A stretch of DNA of 38,828 nucleotides from Bdellovibrio sp. CG22_combo_CG10-13_8_21_14_all_39_27 (GTDB lineage: Bacteria > Bdellovibrionota > Bacteriovoracia > Bacteriovoracales > Bacteriovoracaceae), in the NCBI GenBank assembly GCA_002786715.1, contig PCTW01000043.1, forward strand, positions 217,235 to 256,062, in the 5' to 3' direction. Below the pieces are notes generated by a model. The model saw only the letters and a list, made by a program, of their open reading frames with translations. It was not told the DNA's origin and ran no database searches. Of the stretch, positions 24,556-32,856 are shown one piece after another. Position 1 is the stretch's first letter. The number at the start of each line of letters is the position of its first letter. Both the position numbers and the translations under genes were made by a program.

Positions 24556-25467
24556 TCATTTTATTTCAACATCACCACCATCTTTAAAATTAACTTTTTT
24601 CAAGTCGAAGTCTGTAATGAGTTTGTCGACATTTTCCTCTTCCGATTTTACTAAAAGACAAGCTTTTCCATTGGCCTCAACAATTAACTCGTGAGTAAAT
24701 GAATTATAAGGAACCTTGTAATTGAGAGAAATTATAGGAATGAGCTGGCTTTTGATTTTAACAAAGGCGTCTCCATTGGATTTCCAACTTCCTTCAACAA
24801 AATCGTCTCCATTTTTGTGATTCTTTTGTATTTCTAATCCTATATTCTTTGCTGTTGTAAGTACGCTGCCATCAACTCTATAAATCTCTTCCATTCCAAA
24901 AGTTATCTGCTCGTTTTTGTCGTACATAGACTCTAACATTTTCGCCCCTTCCTTTTTAAAAATGGGGTTCCACTGTGCCTTTTCAAACTCAGGAAATTGA
25001 AAATGAATATTGATGATAATCTTCTTTATCCTTCCTTTCTCATCTTCCTCACTACTTGGCCGAATATGATAAATAGATATTGGTTTTGAATTGGGGTTTA
25101 TCTTGGAAGCCTCGGAGTATTTCTTTGCAGGGGCCGTAAAATCTGTTGCAGAGGCCATAATCCCCTTGTCGACCTCTAAGTTTTGCACCCCCCCAGCAAG
25201 TTTTTGAACATCAGGACGACCTACTTTTTTATTTGAGTTAGTATAGTCTTTGGCCTCTAGAAAAGTCTTAAACTGTTCCTTTATCAACACATCAATTTGG
25301 TATTTGTCATCGCTATACAGTCCCTTTAAAAATTGATCGTGCTTGATTTCAGAGGAATTCTGAATCAGCTTGATCGCAGCAGCGGCGAGCATTTCATAAG
25401 CGGTGCCATCTTTTTTCGGTTTATACCCATAAATTGCCTCAAATAGTTCATCCATCTTTGATGCCAT
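24556..25467 (-). CDS. Mrr-like restriction endonuclease (type IV candidate)
   Basis: The N-terminal 100 residues fit the Mrr/PD-(D/E)xK nuclease core: a helical start (GTAYEMLAAAAIKLI), the catalytic aspartate in YQIDVLI (about D59), EAK in FLEAKDY (about E71, K73), then GRPDVQKLAGGVQ and KGIMASATDFTAPAKK. The remaining 200 residues are an unrecognised domain that could sense modified DNA. Mrr enzymes cut methylated DNA, so this could be a defence or anti-competitor gene. I prefer the ATG at 25467 (AGAGG six bases upstream) over TTG at 25473. It is transcribed opposite to the transfer genes, between traC and the traH-like gene, as cargo with the BrnT-like gene. Confidence 0.72.
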   Translation of the reverse strand: MASKMDELFEAIYGYKPKKDGTAYEMLAAAAIKLIQNSSEIKHDQFLKGLYSDDKYQIDVLIKEQFKTFLEAKDYTNSNKKVGRPDVQKLAGGVQNLEVDKGIMASATDFTAPAKKYSEASKINPNSKPISIYHIRPSSEEDEKGRIKKIIINIHFQFPEFEKAQWNPIFKKEGAKMLESMYDKNEQITFGMEEIYRVDGSVLTTAKNIGLEIQKNHKNGDDFVEGSWKSNGDAFVKIKSQLIPIISLNYKVPYNSFTHELIVEANGKACLLVKSEEENVDKLITDFDLKKVNFKDGGDVEIK

Positions 25468-25498
25468 TTTCAACCTCTAATTTTTCAAGGGAGATTCA

Positions 25499-26815
25499 AT
25501 GAAAGTTATTTTACTACTGTTTGTAGTGGTAATAAACCCAATTACTTTATTTGCAGGAGAAAATCTCGACTATCAAAATGTCGAAAACTTCTCTCCCTCA
25601 GATTATCTCTTGGGCTCCCACGGAAGGCGGAAAGACCCGGTATTTGATGAATACCGCACGATTGATCTGAATCTGGACTTGGGACTAGGTGCAGATTGCG
25701 GACGTATCTCCGTCAAAAACACCATGAAAGCGGCGCTTCAAAATATTCTCGATGCTCGCTATCTTGGTGACATGGGAAAGGACATTCTTGCCGCGAGTCC
25801 CATGCTTCTTACCTGTTACTTTAGCCCTACATGGTGCAGTATTTTAAAACATTCCAGAATACGGGCCAATTTTCTGGCTCAACTCAGAATGAATCAGTGT
25901 AAGGCCATCGACTCCTATACTGATTCGAAAGTAAATGAGTTTTATGAACAACGAGCAGAATGTGTTCGTAACGCCAATCAAAAATCGGGCGGTAACTTTG
26001 AACAGTCGATGGAGTCTTGTAAAAATTATTGGGATGCAGACATTGCAGACTGGTCTGGTGATGGTAAATCCTCTGAGAATCGTCTGATTGAAAGCACGGC
26101 TAAATGGGCCGGATTTCAAGGAAAAAAAGCAGAAAGAGTCGTCAACCTTACCAAGGCCTTTATCGGTGACACCGTTATCAAGCGAGGGAGCATCAGCATT
26201 GATTATGGGCCTCGCCGAGTTCAGCTCACTCCTCGCACCTATTTAATGGACATAAGAAAAGACACCTATACCAAGCTCTGTGATGGACTGGTGAAACGCA
26301 TTGTTAAAAAAGGTGGTTATCGTTCAAATGTTTATCAATTGGTGTCAGATAAAGACCTGGATAGTTTGAGCGGCAGCGCCGATCACCATCTGGTTGACCG
26401 CCAAACTATTCTCTCGCTTGCTTACCTTCCTCACAGCAAAAGAGAAGTGGCCTGCAAAAAACTCTCGGATGCCATTTCTATGACTGTCTTCTCCGATGAT
26501 ATGGGAAGAACACTTGATTTCACATCGTCAAAACTGACCACCAATCCGCATTTGCCAAATAAAAGGCAAGCGGAGGCAGTCAGAAAAAGCAAAGTGTTGA
26601 AAGATCAAATTGAGATGGCCCTCGCACTTGAAAAACACAATTCCGATCCTCTCAACCAAGTGCTTTATCAAATCAACAAAGAAGGCGAAAAATATCAAGG
26701 CGTCGTGGTTGAAGAAGAATTGAGTATTGACCGCAATACGGGACTTACTAAACGCCTTGACAGTCTTTTCTTTGATTGTGCTGACCGGATCGGTTGCCAC
26801 AAAGACAATTATTAA
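25499..26815 (+). CDS. traH: TraH-like transfer protein
   Basis: The 438-residue protein has a signal peptide (1-19, ending in LFA). The mature part starts with an NLDLGLGADCGRISV region and is cysteine-rich, with a helix carrying NQCKAID and later ADWSGDG, GSISIDYGPRR and cysteine pairs. F TraH has a comparable layout: an early CG motif, a helical region with SC, and an ADW segment. It is an outer-membrane-associated pilus-assembly protein. It could instead be a PFL_4711-type ICE protein; the two are hard to tell apart by eye. AAGGGAG precedes the ATG. It comes directly before the TraG-like gene, as in F. Confidence 0.6.
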   Translation: MKVILLLFVVVINPITLFAGENLDYQNVENFSPSDYLLGSHGRRKDPVFDEYRTIDLNLDLGLGADCGRISVKNTMKAALQNILDARYLGDMGKDILAASPMLLTCYFSPTWCSILKHSRIRANFLAQLRMNQCKAIDSYTDSKVNEFYEQRAECVRNANQKSGGNFEQSMESCKNYWDADIADWSGDGKSSENRLIESTAKWAGFQGKKAERVVNLTKAFIGDTVIKRGSISIDYGPRRVQLTPRTYLMDIRKDTYTKLCDGLVKRIVKKGGYRSNVYQLVSDKDLDSLSGSADHHLVDRQTILSLAYLPHSKREVACKKLSDAISMTVFSDDMGRTLDFTSSKLTTNPHLPNKRQAEAVRKSKVLKDQIEMALALEKHNSDPLNQVLYQINKEGEKYQGVVVEEELSIDRNTGLTKRLDSLFFDCADRIGCHKDNY

Positions 26816-26849
26816 CCTTACCAACTAAAACACTCCCAGGGGGGCCTTT

Positions 26850-28430
26850 ATGTTTTCCTCAACTGCCTATGAGGCGTTCTATACCATTATTGGGCTTCAC
26901 TTTCATGAGGCTTCGATTCAAATCATAACCTCCCAAGCTGTATTGGCGGGTATCTTGGCACTCACTTTCGGTGCAGCTTTCTTCTTTGCCGTATGGGGAT
27001 ATTTTAAAAAATATTTGCCCGGCTCTTTAGGAGGAGGAAGAGGGGCGAATCTTGCCACTTTTGTTAAACTGATCGCCTCTTTTCTTTTGGGAGTTTCGCT
27101 TCTAAAGGTTGGCTCCTTTGGAGAGGTCAAGGATTACAAACGCGTCTCTTGGCATCATAATGACTATATTGAAACCAAGATTCCCAACCTTCAAGAAACT
27201 TACAAGGTGAGTTTTGTTTTTGATTTGATGACCCAATCAGCGGAGGAGTTGGCGAAATTTTTCAGCATGGTTGTGGATAAGCTTTTTGAGCGAACCAATT
27301 CGGAGCTTCACGCGCCTTCTTCTTTCTACAAGGCAATTATGTATGCCGGCTCCGTTTCTATTGAAGAACCCGCATTGCGCTCACTGATTGACCTCTATTC
27401 TGTCCAGTGTTTTGACAAGGTGATCCCTCAAATTGAAAACGCCAAAAAAATGGATAAAATTTCGGAGTTCTTTCGTCCTTCTCACGGCACTGTCGATCAG
27501 GCGCTCAAAGGCATTGTTATCACCACCAGCAAAGGAACCAAGGTCACTTGTTATGATCTAAAAGAAAAAGTGGGGCTTGAACTTCACAATCATTCCCGAA
27601 AAATTCAAGGAAAACTGGCACTCTACGAGAGCAATATCTCTCTTAAGATTAACCGTAACCTCTTAAACGAAATGACATCTTCTTCATTGAATAATTATTT
27701 CAACGAAAAAGCGGAAACCTATTGGTTCAATATTCAAAAGGGAGCTGAAATCCCCTCAGGAGGCTTTGCCAAGTTTCTGCTCGGTTGGAAACGTTTTTGG
27801 AGTTGGGACGGGTTTTTAAGTTTTCTTGGCAATGAACACTTGGAAGGTGCCAGTCTTACGGCCGATCGAGCACTCCAATTTAATGAGTATCTAAAACGTG
27901 CTCCGCACCTTAAGGGCATGGTAAAGCTTTTTCTGATTGCCATGTTTCCGTGGCTCATCTTTTTTATTTTTGCCGGTAAGTGGCACATTATCATTGCTTG
28001 GTGGGCGGTATATGCCAGTGTACTTTTATGGACCCCTCTCTGGGCACTTCTTTATCATCTGATGAGTAGCATTGCCCTTTCAACTGATGTAATGGCATCT
28101 TTTGGTAGACTGAATGACGGGGTATCCCTCTACTCATCCCAACTCATCACCAATAAAATCTACCAATTCTACGCCATCTATTCCTGGCTCCAAATTATTG
28201 TAGGGCCCTTACCAACCGTTTTTCTTGCCTGGGGCATGTTTACTGGGGTTTTGCGTGATTCTGAACAGGAATCATCACCAGAGGGCATTTCAACGGTTGC
28301 TTCCGTTGCCGGTGCCACTGTTACAGGTGGAGCATCTGCCGGTGTCACAGCAGGAGCGAGTGCAGGTATCAAAACGGCCGCCAGCAAGACTGGTTATCGT
28401 CCCAAAGGATTGCCCTCCAAAGATAGTTAG
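26850..28430 (+). CDS. traG: TraG-like (N-terminal domain) inner-membrane transfer protein
   Basis: The 526-residue protein has hydrophobic segments near residues 28-50 and 70-90, a large periplasmic middle, and further membrane segments near 355-400 and 430-470. A small-residue-rich, probably flexible tail closes it. This matches the N-terminal part of F TraG, which acts in pilus assembly and mating-pair stabilisation. The long C-terminal periplasmic half of F TraG is missing, so the entry-exclusion/stabilisation function may not be conserved. CAGGGGGGC precedes the ATG, and a terminator follows. Confidence 0.68.
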   Translation: MFSSTAYEAFYTIIGLHFHEASIQIITSQAVLAGILALTFGAAFFFAVWGYFKKYLPGSLGGGRGANLATFVKLIASFLLGVSLLKVGSFGEVKDYKRVSWHHNDYIETKIPNLQETYKVSFVFDLMTQSAEELAKFFSMVVDKLFERTNSELHAPSSFYKAIMYAGSVSIEEPALRSLIDLYSVQCFDKVIPQIENAKKMDKISEFFRPSHGTVDQALKGIVITTSKGTKVTCYDLKEKVGLELHNHSRKIQGKLALYESNISLKINRNLLNEMTSSSLNNYFNEKAETYWFNIQKGAEIPSGGFAKFLLGWKRFWSWDGFLSFLGNEHLEGASLTADRALQFNEYLKRAPHLKGMVKLFLIAMFPWLIFFIFAGKWHIIIAWWAVYASVLLWTPLWALLYHLMSSIALSTDVMASFGRLNDGVSLYSSQLITNKIYQFYAIYSWLQIIVGPLPTVFLAWGMFTGVLRDSEQESSPEGISTVASVAGATVTGGASAGVTAGASAGIKTAASKTGYRPKGLPSKDS

Positions 28431-28448
28431 GGTGATTTACACATACAC

Positions 28449-28479
28449 AAAAGGCGTCACTAAAGATGACGCCTTTTTT
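28449..28479 (+). terminator. Rho-independent terminator after the traG-like gene
   Basis: GGCGTCA (28453-28459) pairs with TGACGCC (28467-28473) around a 7-base loop. AAAA before and TTTT after extend the stem. It separates the transfer operon from the DNA-processing genes. The strand assignment assumes it closes the traG-like gene. Confidence 0.85.
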
Positions 28480-28582
28480 CTTCTTTTATAATCCGAAAAT
28501 TCATCTTTATAAATTTAATTCATCACTTTCATGGCTTCCCATTTCGGGAAGATTTTTAACTTGATTCATTCTCAGGAGATTT

Positions 28583-30166
28583 ATGCAAAAGCAAAAACCT
28601 ACCCCTCAATCACCTTCACCCTCGTCCGGTGGCACTCTCATGAAAACCTTTGATGAAGGTGTCATGATGTTTATTGATCTGGCCCAAGAAAGCATTGTCA
28701 TGTTTGGCATTGGCCTGAGTCAGCTCGTTCGACTTCTTGTTCGCTTTCACGTCTTTTCTCTGACGGCCCTCTATGCAATCTATGTGTTCACTCGCATAGT
28801 AATCAAAGATTCATGGCACCTTGAATTGCTTTACAAGTCAGCACCAACCGTCTTCACCCCTGAAAAACTGGATTGGTTTCTACAGTTTTCTCTCAACCAG
28901 CACCATTTTGCCTTCCTATTAATGATTCTTTTCATTGTGTGCGTCTCATTGGGATTTAAACTGCGTTATGTTCGCACAAAGTTCATCAAGATTTTTATCA
29001 CAGCGGGACTTACCAATGGTAAAGGCGACACACCCAAACTTGTAGGCCGAAACAAACTCGATAAATTTCGAGTTCAGTATGATTTTGACGCCAATGGAGT
29101 CGGACTCAGCGAATTTAAAGACAAGCAAGAGCGAATTGAAGCGCAGTTTGGAATGGAAGTTGAATCAATCAAGATGGGTAAGAATCCAGGACGCGCACTT
29201 ATTACGTTCAATAAGAGGAAGTTTCCTGAAACCGTTTCGTATCAAGACGTTAGCGAAGAAAAAGTGCTTGCACCAGATTCATTTTATGTCGGCCACTCAG
29301 TAGAAGGAGTGGTGACTCAAAAAATTTCTGATCTCCCTCACATGCTTGTGGCGGGAACTACGGGTTCCGGGAAGTCGGTCTTTTTCAAGCAATGTTTGGT
29401 GGGACTACTCGAATCAACCAAGCACCTTCAGCTCTACATCATCGACCTAAAAGGCGGGCTTGAGGCCATCGACTTTAAGGACGCTCCCAATGTAAAGATC
29501 GTCAAGACGATGCAAGAAGCCGTCATGCTTTTGCGCCAGGTTGAAAAAGAAATGAAGGATCGCTTCAAGTTCCTTGAAAACAACGCCCTTAAAACGATTG
29601 TTCCTGGCCGTGACAAGAAAGATCGCATCGTTGTGGCGGTGGATGAAGCGAGTGTCCTCTATATGGAGAGAAGTCGCTATGACGACGACTTTAAGATTGC
29701 TCTTGAGGCCAGAAAACTGGCCGATTCAATCTCCAAATTGTCTCGTGCAGCATCCATTCATTTACTACTGGCGACCCAGAAATTAGATCGAACAGTTATT
29801 CCAGTTTCTGTCAGCGAAAACATTTCGGGACGCATGGCCTTTCGTGCCAACTCCCTGCAAGGAAGTCTCGTGGTTCTCGGCAGTAAAGACGCCGCTGAAC
29901 TTCCAAAAACTCCAGGCCGGGGAATTTGGAATGTTGGAAATCAGAAAATGATTGTTCAGGCACCCTTCATAAGTGATGAAGAGATCAAAAGAAGGTGTAA
30001 ACGCATTGCCAATGAATTTGAAGCAAACGAGAGATTTCTCTTTAACGACATGATTGATGAACTCGATCACTCGGAAAGTGAAGAGTCTAAAGAAGTTCTC
30101 AAAGGGCTGATGAACAAAGGATTTTCAGATGAAACAAAAAAACAGGATAGAGATAAGACAGAATGA
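28583..30166 (+). CDS. FtsK/SpoIIIE-type DNA-translocating coupling ATPase
   Basis: The 527-residue protein has an N-terminal membrane region (segments near 50-75 and 110-128) and a C-terminal FtsK-type motor. Walker A is LVAGTTGSGKSVFF at about residues 254-267, then YIIDLKGGLE and the Walker B region RIVVAVDEAS, with HLLLATQ later. FtsK-type motors act as coupling proteins in Gram-positive ICEs such as Tn916 and ICEBs1, while F-type systems use TraD/VirD4. No VirD4-type gene is visible in the window, so this is the probable coupling protein. AGGAGA precedes the ATG. It overlaps the next gene by 38 bases. Confidence 0.85.
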   Translation: MQKQKPTPQSPSPSSGGTLMKTFDEGVMMFIDLAQESIVMFGIGLSQLVRLLVRFHVFSLTALYAIYVFTRIVIKDSWHLELLYKSAPTVFTPEKLDWFLQFSLNQHHFAFLLMILFIVCVSLGFKLRYVRTKFIKIFITAGLTNGKGDTPKLVGRNKLDKFRVQYDFDANGVGLSEFKDKQERIEAQFGMEVESIKMGKNPGRALITFNKRKFPETVSYQDVSEEKVLAPDSFYVGHSVEGVVTQKISDLPHMLVAGTTGSGKSVFFKQCLVGLLESTKHLQLYIIDLKGGLEAIDFKDAPNVKIVKTMQEAVMLLRQVEKEMKDRFKFLENNALKTIVPGRDKKDRIVVAVDEASVLYMERSRYDDDFKIALEARKLADSISKLSRAASIHLLLATQKLDRTVIPVSVSENISGRMAFRANSLQGSLVVLGSKDAAELPKTPGRGIWNVGNQKMIVQAPFISDEEIKRRCKRIANEFEANERFLFNDMIDELDHSESEESKEVLKGLMNKGFSDETKKQDRDKTE

Positions 30167-30875
30167 TGTCGATTTCTTCTTTTTTCTCCATTCTGTTAAA
30201 GCCGCAACTATAGAGCAGGTAGGCAGGGATGCCTACCCTCTTTTAAAAAAGTGGGCCCTCTACAAAAGGCTTCAGATGCTTCAAAATGAGGGGCTGGTGC
30301 AAGGGAGCATCACTTCCAGTTCAGGCCACAGGAAGGTGTACAGCATAACCAGAAAAGCGTTTAGAAAGTATCTTTCAAACGCTCATGTAAAACGAAAGGA
30401 ACTCAAAAGCGATGCTATCAAGCATGACTTGGGGCTGGTTGAGATTCGTTACGCTCTTTTAAATCTTGATCGTGTAACCAGATTCATTCCTGAAAACTCG
30501 CTTCAAACCTGGTCTTCGGATTTGTTAGGAAAGGAGATCGAACCTTTTGTCATTTCCAATTCGGACGCTGCCGCCCAGATCACCGTTAGCCAGACTTCCA
30601 TATTCTTTGCTTTAGAATATGAGCTATCCTTAAAAACCGAAACTCGCTACCAAGAGACCATCAGAAAATACTACCTTGAAAGTGAGGTTACGCGAGTTCT
30701 ATACGTTGTTGAATCAAGTAATGATTTGAAAAAGATCATGGACATTGAAAAAACAATGGATAGAAAATGTCTCGGCAAATTCTTTTACACTACTTTTGAA
30801 AAATTGGTTCAGAAAAAAGAATCAAAGTTTATCAATTGGAAGGGAGAAGTGATAAATCTTGGAGTACAAGGATGA
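30129..30875 (+). CDS. Replication-relaxation/MobC-like protein (relaxase candidate)
   Basis: The 248-residue protein starts with a winged-helix (about 8-75: TIEQVGRDAYPLLKKWALYK, YSITRKAFRKYL). The second half resembles the Replic_Relax nuclease-like fold: FFALEYELSLKTETRYQETI, then RKYYLESEVTRVLYVV. In ICEs and plasmids such proteins lie beside FtsK-type coupling proteins and are proposed DNA-processing factors, in some systems relaxases. The window holds no MobA/TraI-type relaxase, so this is the best relaxase candidate. It overlaps the coupling gene by 38 bases and the small downstream frame by four. Confidence 0.65.
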   Translation: MKQKNRIEIRQNDVDFFFFLHSVKAATIEQVGRDAYPLLKKWALYKRLQMLQNEGLVQGSITSSSGHRKVYSITRKAFRKYLSNAHVKRKELKSDAIKHDLGLVEIRYALLNLDRVTRFIPENSLQTWSSDLLGKEIEPFVISNSDAAAQITVSQTSIFFALEYELSLKTETRYQETIRKYYLESEVTRVLYVVESSNDLKKIMDIEKTMDRKCLGKFFYTTFEKLVQKKESKFINWKGEVINLGVQG

Positions 30876-30994
30876 AGCAAAAAATGAGTTCCAATCCGGT
30901 TCCAGGCCTGGAAATAGCCAATTTTAAAAAAATGAAGTTAATCACCTGTTATCATTATCTTTTTGGACTTCCGCCACCGCCGGAAAAATTCTGA
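30872..30994 (+). CDS. Small 40-residue protein coupled to the relaxase candidate
   Basis: The ATG at 30872 overlaps the TGA of the previous gene (ATGA), and GGAG lies seven bases upstream. The product has 40 residues, with a helical basic middle (IANFKKMKL) and a C-terminus GLPPPPEKF. I do not recognise it. The ATGA coupling and ribosome site argue for real translation. After it, 30995-31249 holds no gene that I can support. Confidence 0.4.
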   Translation: MKQKMSSNPVPGLEIANFKKMKLITCYHYLFGLPPPPEKF

Positions 30995-31249
30995 CTGTAT
31001 GTACTTGCACTGTTTTTTCCGTGTTTTATAGCTCTATTGTCTGATCTCTTATAATTACCTTCTCATCCTCCTTACTATCACGATCTATCCTTCCTCTTTC
31101 CAACCGTAATGACTAATCAACATATCTCAAATGTTCATGAAACTTACCACGGACAAAATATTTCTGATGAATTTCAGCAAAAAAATGAAGTTTCCCAAAG
31201 ATCAAATGAATTAATAAATCAAACCTCTAATTACAGGAGACAAAACAAA

Positions 31250-32209
31250 ATGAATCAAAGTAAAAATCCAACTGACAAACTTTCCGATAAAAAACCGAGT
31301 CAATTTTATACTGTTAATCACCTTTTTAAAAATATCACCTGCCTATTATTTATGACCGTAGTGATGACAAACGTTGTTGGCTGTGGACGTTGTGATAAAA
31401 ATGGTGGCGACTCTTGTCAAATTCAAAGTGAAACGCCGAATTCGACAAACAATGGAGGCGGCAATGGTCCCGGTGATGATTCCGGCAGCGGTGGAGGTGG
31501 CCAAGACAATGGCGACGGTGACGACTCCCGAACAATCACCGAGCGACTTTTAGAGAGTGAGCTGATTACAAATAGTGTCTACCTTGGAATTGTGAAGCCC
31601 GATGATATGCTACATTTTGAAATTGAAGGTGTCGAAATAGTCCCACAATTTTCCGGCATCTATGAAAGATCGTATGCTTCAAGCTGGAAGGAGCTTTTCT
31701 GTCCTCTTGTTGATTTTCCTGTGAGAGATTTTCCTCGTCCGCCTTTTCCTCCAATTCCTCCGATACCGCCAAGGCCTGACTTTAATAAAAGAGGTTGCCG
31801 CTATGTAACGGTGCCGGGAAATTGTCGCCATAGGTTTCGGGATCGTGTAGCTGATAGGGTTCAGGAAATTGCAATCAATAACGATCTGGAAAATCTAAAA
31901 CTCAAACTTGTGATCGGTGACAAGACTTTTCCCCTTGGTGAAATTGTAAAACGAGAGGAAAATAAAATTTTAGCGAAGCTCCTCTTGACTCAAGAAATGC
32001 TCACCCAAGAACGGGAAGCGAAGCTTATTATACAAAGGCATGATGCCTACAGTGTGAAAGTGGGCTTCATTGGGTTTGGTTCATGTGATGGAAACGGGAG
32101 GAGAAACTTTAAAACTACTGGCCCCATAGATTCATCAAATGCGACAGTGCAAACGGTTCAAGAGTTTACCGTCAGTGCTTCGGTTGAATATGTCGAAGGG
32201 GAAGAATGA
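31250..32209 (+). CDS. Secreted lipoprotein with Gly/Asp linker and proline-rich stretch
   Basis: The product has 319 residues from the ATG at 31250, chosen because AGGAG lies upstream; a frame from 31109 lacks a site. Near residues 30-45 a hydrophobic segment ends in VVGC, a lipobox-like site. Then come a Gly/Asp/Asn-rich linker (SGSGGGGQDNGDGDD), an unrecognised domain of about 200 residues, and inside it a proline run (FPRPPFPPIPPIPP) and the cysteines of KRGC and NCRHR. It may be an outer-membrane surface lipoprotein of the element, for example in exclusion or adhesion. The family is unknown. Confidence 0.55.
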   Translation: MNQSKNPTDKLSDKKPSQFYTVNHLFKNITCLLFMTVVMTNVVGCGRCDKNGGDSCQIQSETPNSTNNGGGNGPGDDSGSGGGGQDNGDGDDSRTITERLLESELITNSVYLGIVKPDDMLHFEIEGVEIVPQFSGIYERSYASSWKELFCPLVDFPVRDFPRPPFPPIPPIPPRPDFNKRGCRYVTVPGNCRHRFRDRVADRVQEIAINNDLENLKLKLVIGDKTFPLGEIVKREENKILAKLLLTQEMLTQEREAKLIIQRHDAYSVKVGFIGFGSCDGNGRRNFKTTGPIDSSNATVQTVQEFTVSASVEYVEGEE

Positions 32210-32227
32210 AAACTTGGTGATAAAACA

Positions 32228-32264
32228 AAAGGGGAATGAGCCTTAAAAAGATTCATTCCCCTTT
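32228..32264 (+). terminator. Hairpin terminator after the lipoprotein gene
   Basis: AAAGGGGAATGA (32228-32239) pairs perfectly with TCATTCCCCTTT (32253-32264) around a 13-base loop. The following T-run is short (GTTTCT). The neighbour on the other side, at 32308, runs leftward, so the hairpin may end both messages. Confidence 0.7.
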
Positions 32265-32307
32265 GTTTCTCACTTCAAGGAAAAGTGAAGCATAAAAAAA
32301 ATTGTAA

Positions 32308-32688
32308 CTAAGGTTCAATTTTTTGACCATATTCTTTTTCTGCCTGATCTATGTAATCACGAAATAACAACTCGATAACATGGGCAGGCCTTGAGTTAAT
32401 CTTTTTCGCCATCAGGTCAAACTTTTTATAAAGGTTAGGGTTACAAGTAAAGCTGCTCGTCTTTCTGTCATCACGCTTAGGTATTGATAAGTCTTCAATC
32501 TTCCCCTTTTCGGCCTTCTCTAAAAATTGAATCAGTAAATTTTCAAGGACTAGCGAAAATTTCTTTTGGCCGTCCATCTTGCAGGCATTGGCAAAGCTTA
32601 GAAGGTCAGACTCGCTGACTCTAATCGAATATTTTTTTTTAGGTTCTTCCTTTAGAGATTTTAAGGCATTCTTTCGACTGATTAGCAT
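32308..32688 (-). CDS. Tandem ribbon-helix-helix-like protein (TraY-style relaxosome or repressor candidate)
   Basis: The 126-residue protein appears to hold two similar units: KKYSIRVSESDLLSFANACK with a following helix at about residues 18-60, and SSFTCNPNLYKKFDLMAKKI with a following helix at about 78-120. Each fits a short strand plus two helices, as in Arc/MetJ/TraY proteins. F TraY is also a tandem ribbon-helix-helix in one chain and binds oriT and its own promoter. The identical AT-rich elements in the upstream region are likely binding sites. It is transcribed away from the DUF3560 gene. The fold assignment rests on pattern only. Confidence 0.55.
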   Translation of the reverse strand: MLISRKNALKSLKEEPKKKYSIRVSESDLLSFANACKMDGQKKFSLVLENLLIQFLEKAEKGKIEDLSIPKRDDRKTSSFTCNPNLYKKFDLMAKKINSRPAHVIELLFRDYIDQAEKEYGQKIEP

Positions 32689-32722
32689 ACATGCATTGTC
32701 GTCTATTCATCGTTCATTTTCA

Positions 32723-32791
32723 AGTAAAAAAATACTACAAAATATCGTCATAAGGCTATTTTTTACTTTATATTATAGTAAAAAAATACTA
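32723..32791. promoter_or_regulatory. Repeated AGTAAAAAAATACTA elements between divergent genes
   Basis: The 15-base AGTAAAAAAATACTA occurs exactly at 32723-32737 and 32777-32791, with a palindromic AGTA/TACT frame around an A-tract. An inverted partial copy (TATTTTTTACT) lies at 32757-32767. The copies are 54 bases apart, about five helical turns, in the control region between the tandem RHH gene and the DUF3560 gene. They are probably operators, and the AT-rich region could also be part of a transfer origin. Confidence 0.6.
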
Positions 32792-32856
32792 TACTAATTC
32801 TTGTGATCACCGATAAATAAAGGGTGAGTAACCTAAAAACTAACAAGGATTAAAAA

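Noticed and set aside
28225-28491. An 88-codon frame crossing the end of the traG-like gene
   Set aside because: It lies in another frame of a good gene, runs through a terminator and has no ribosome site.
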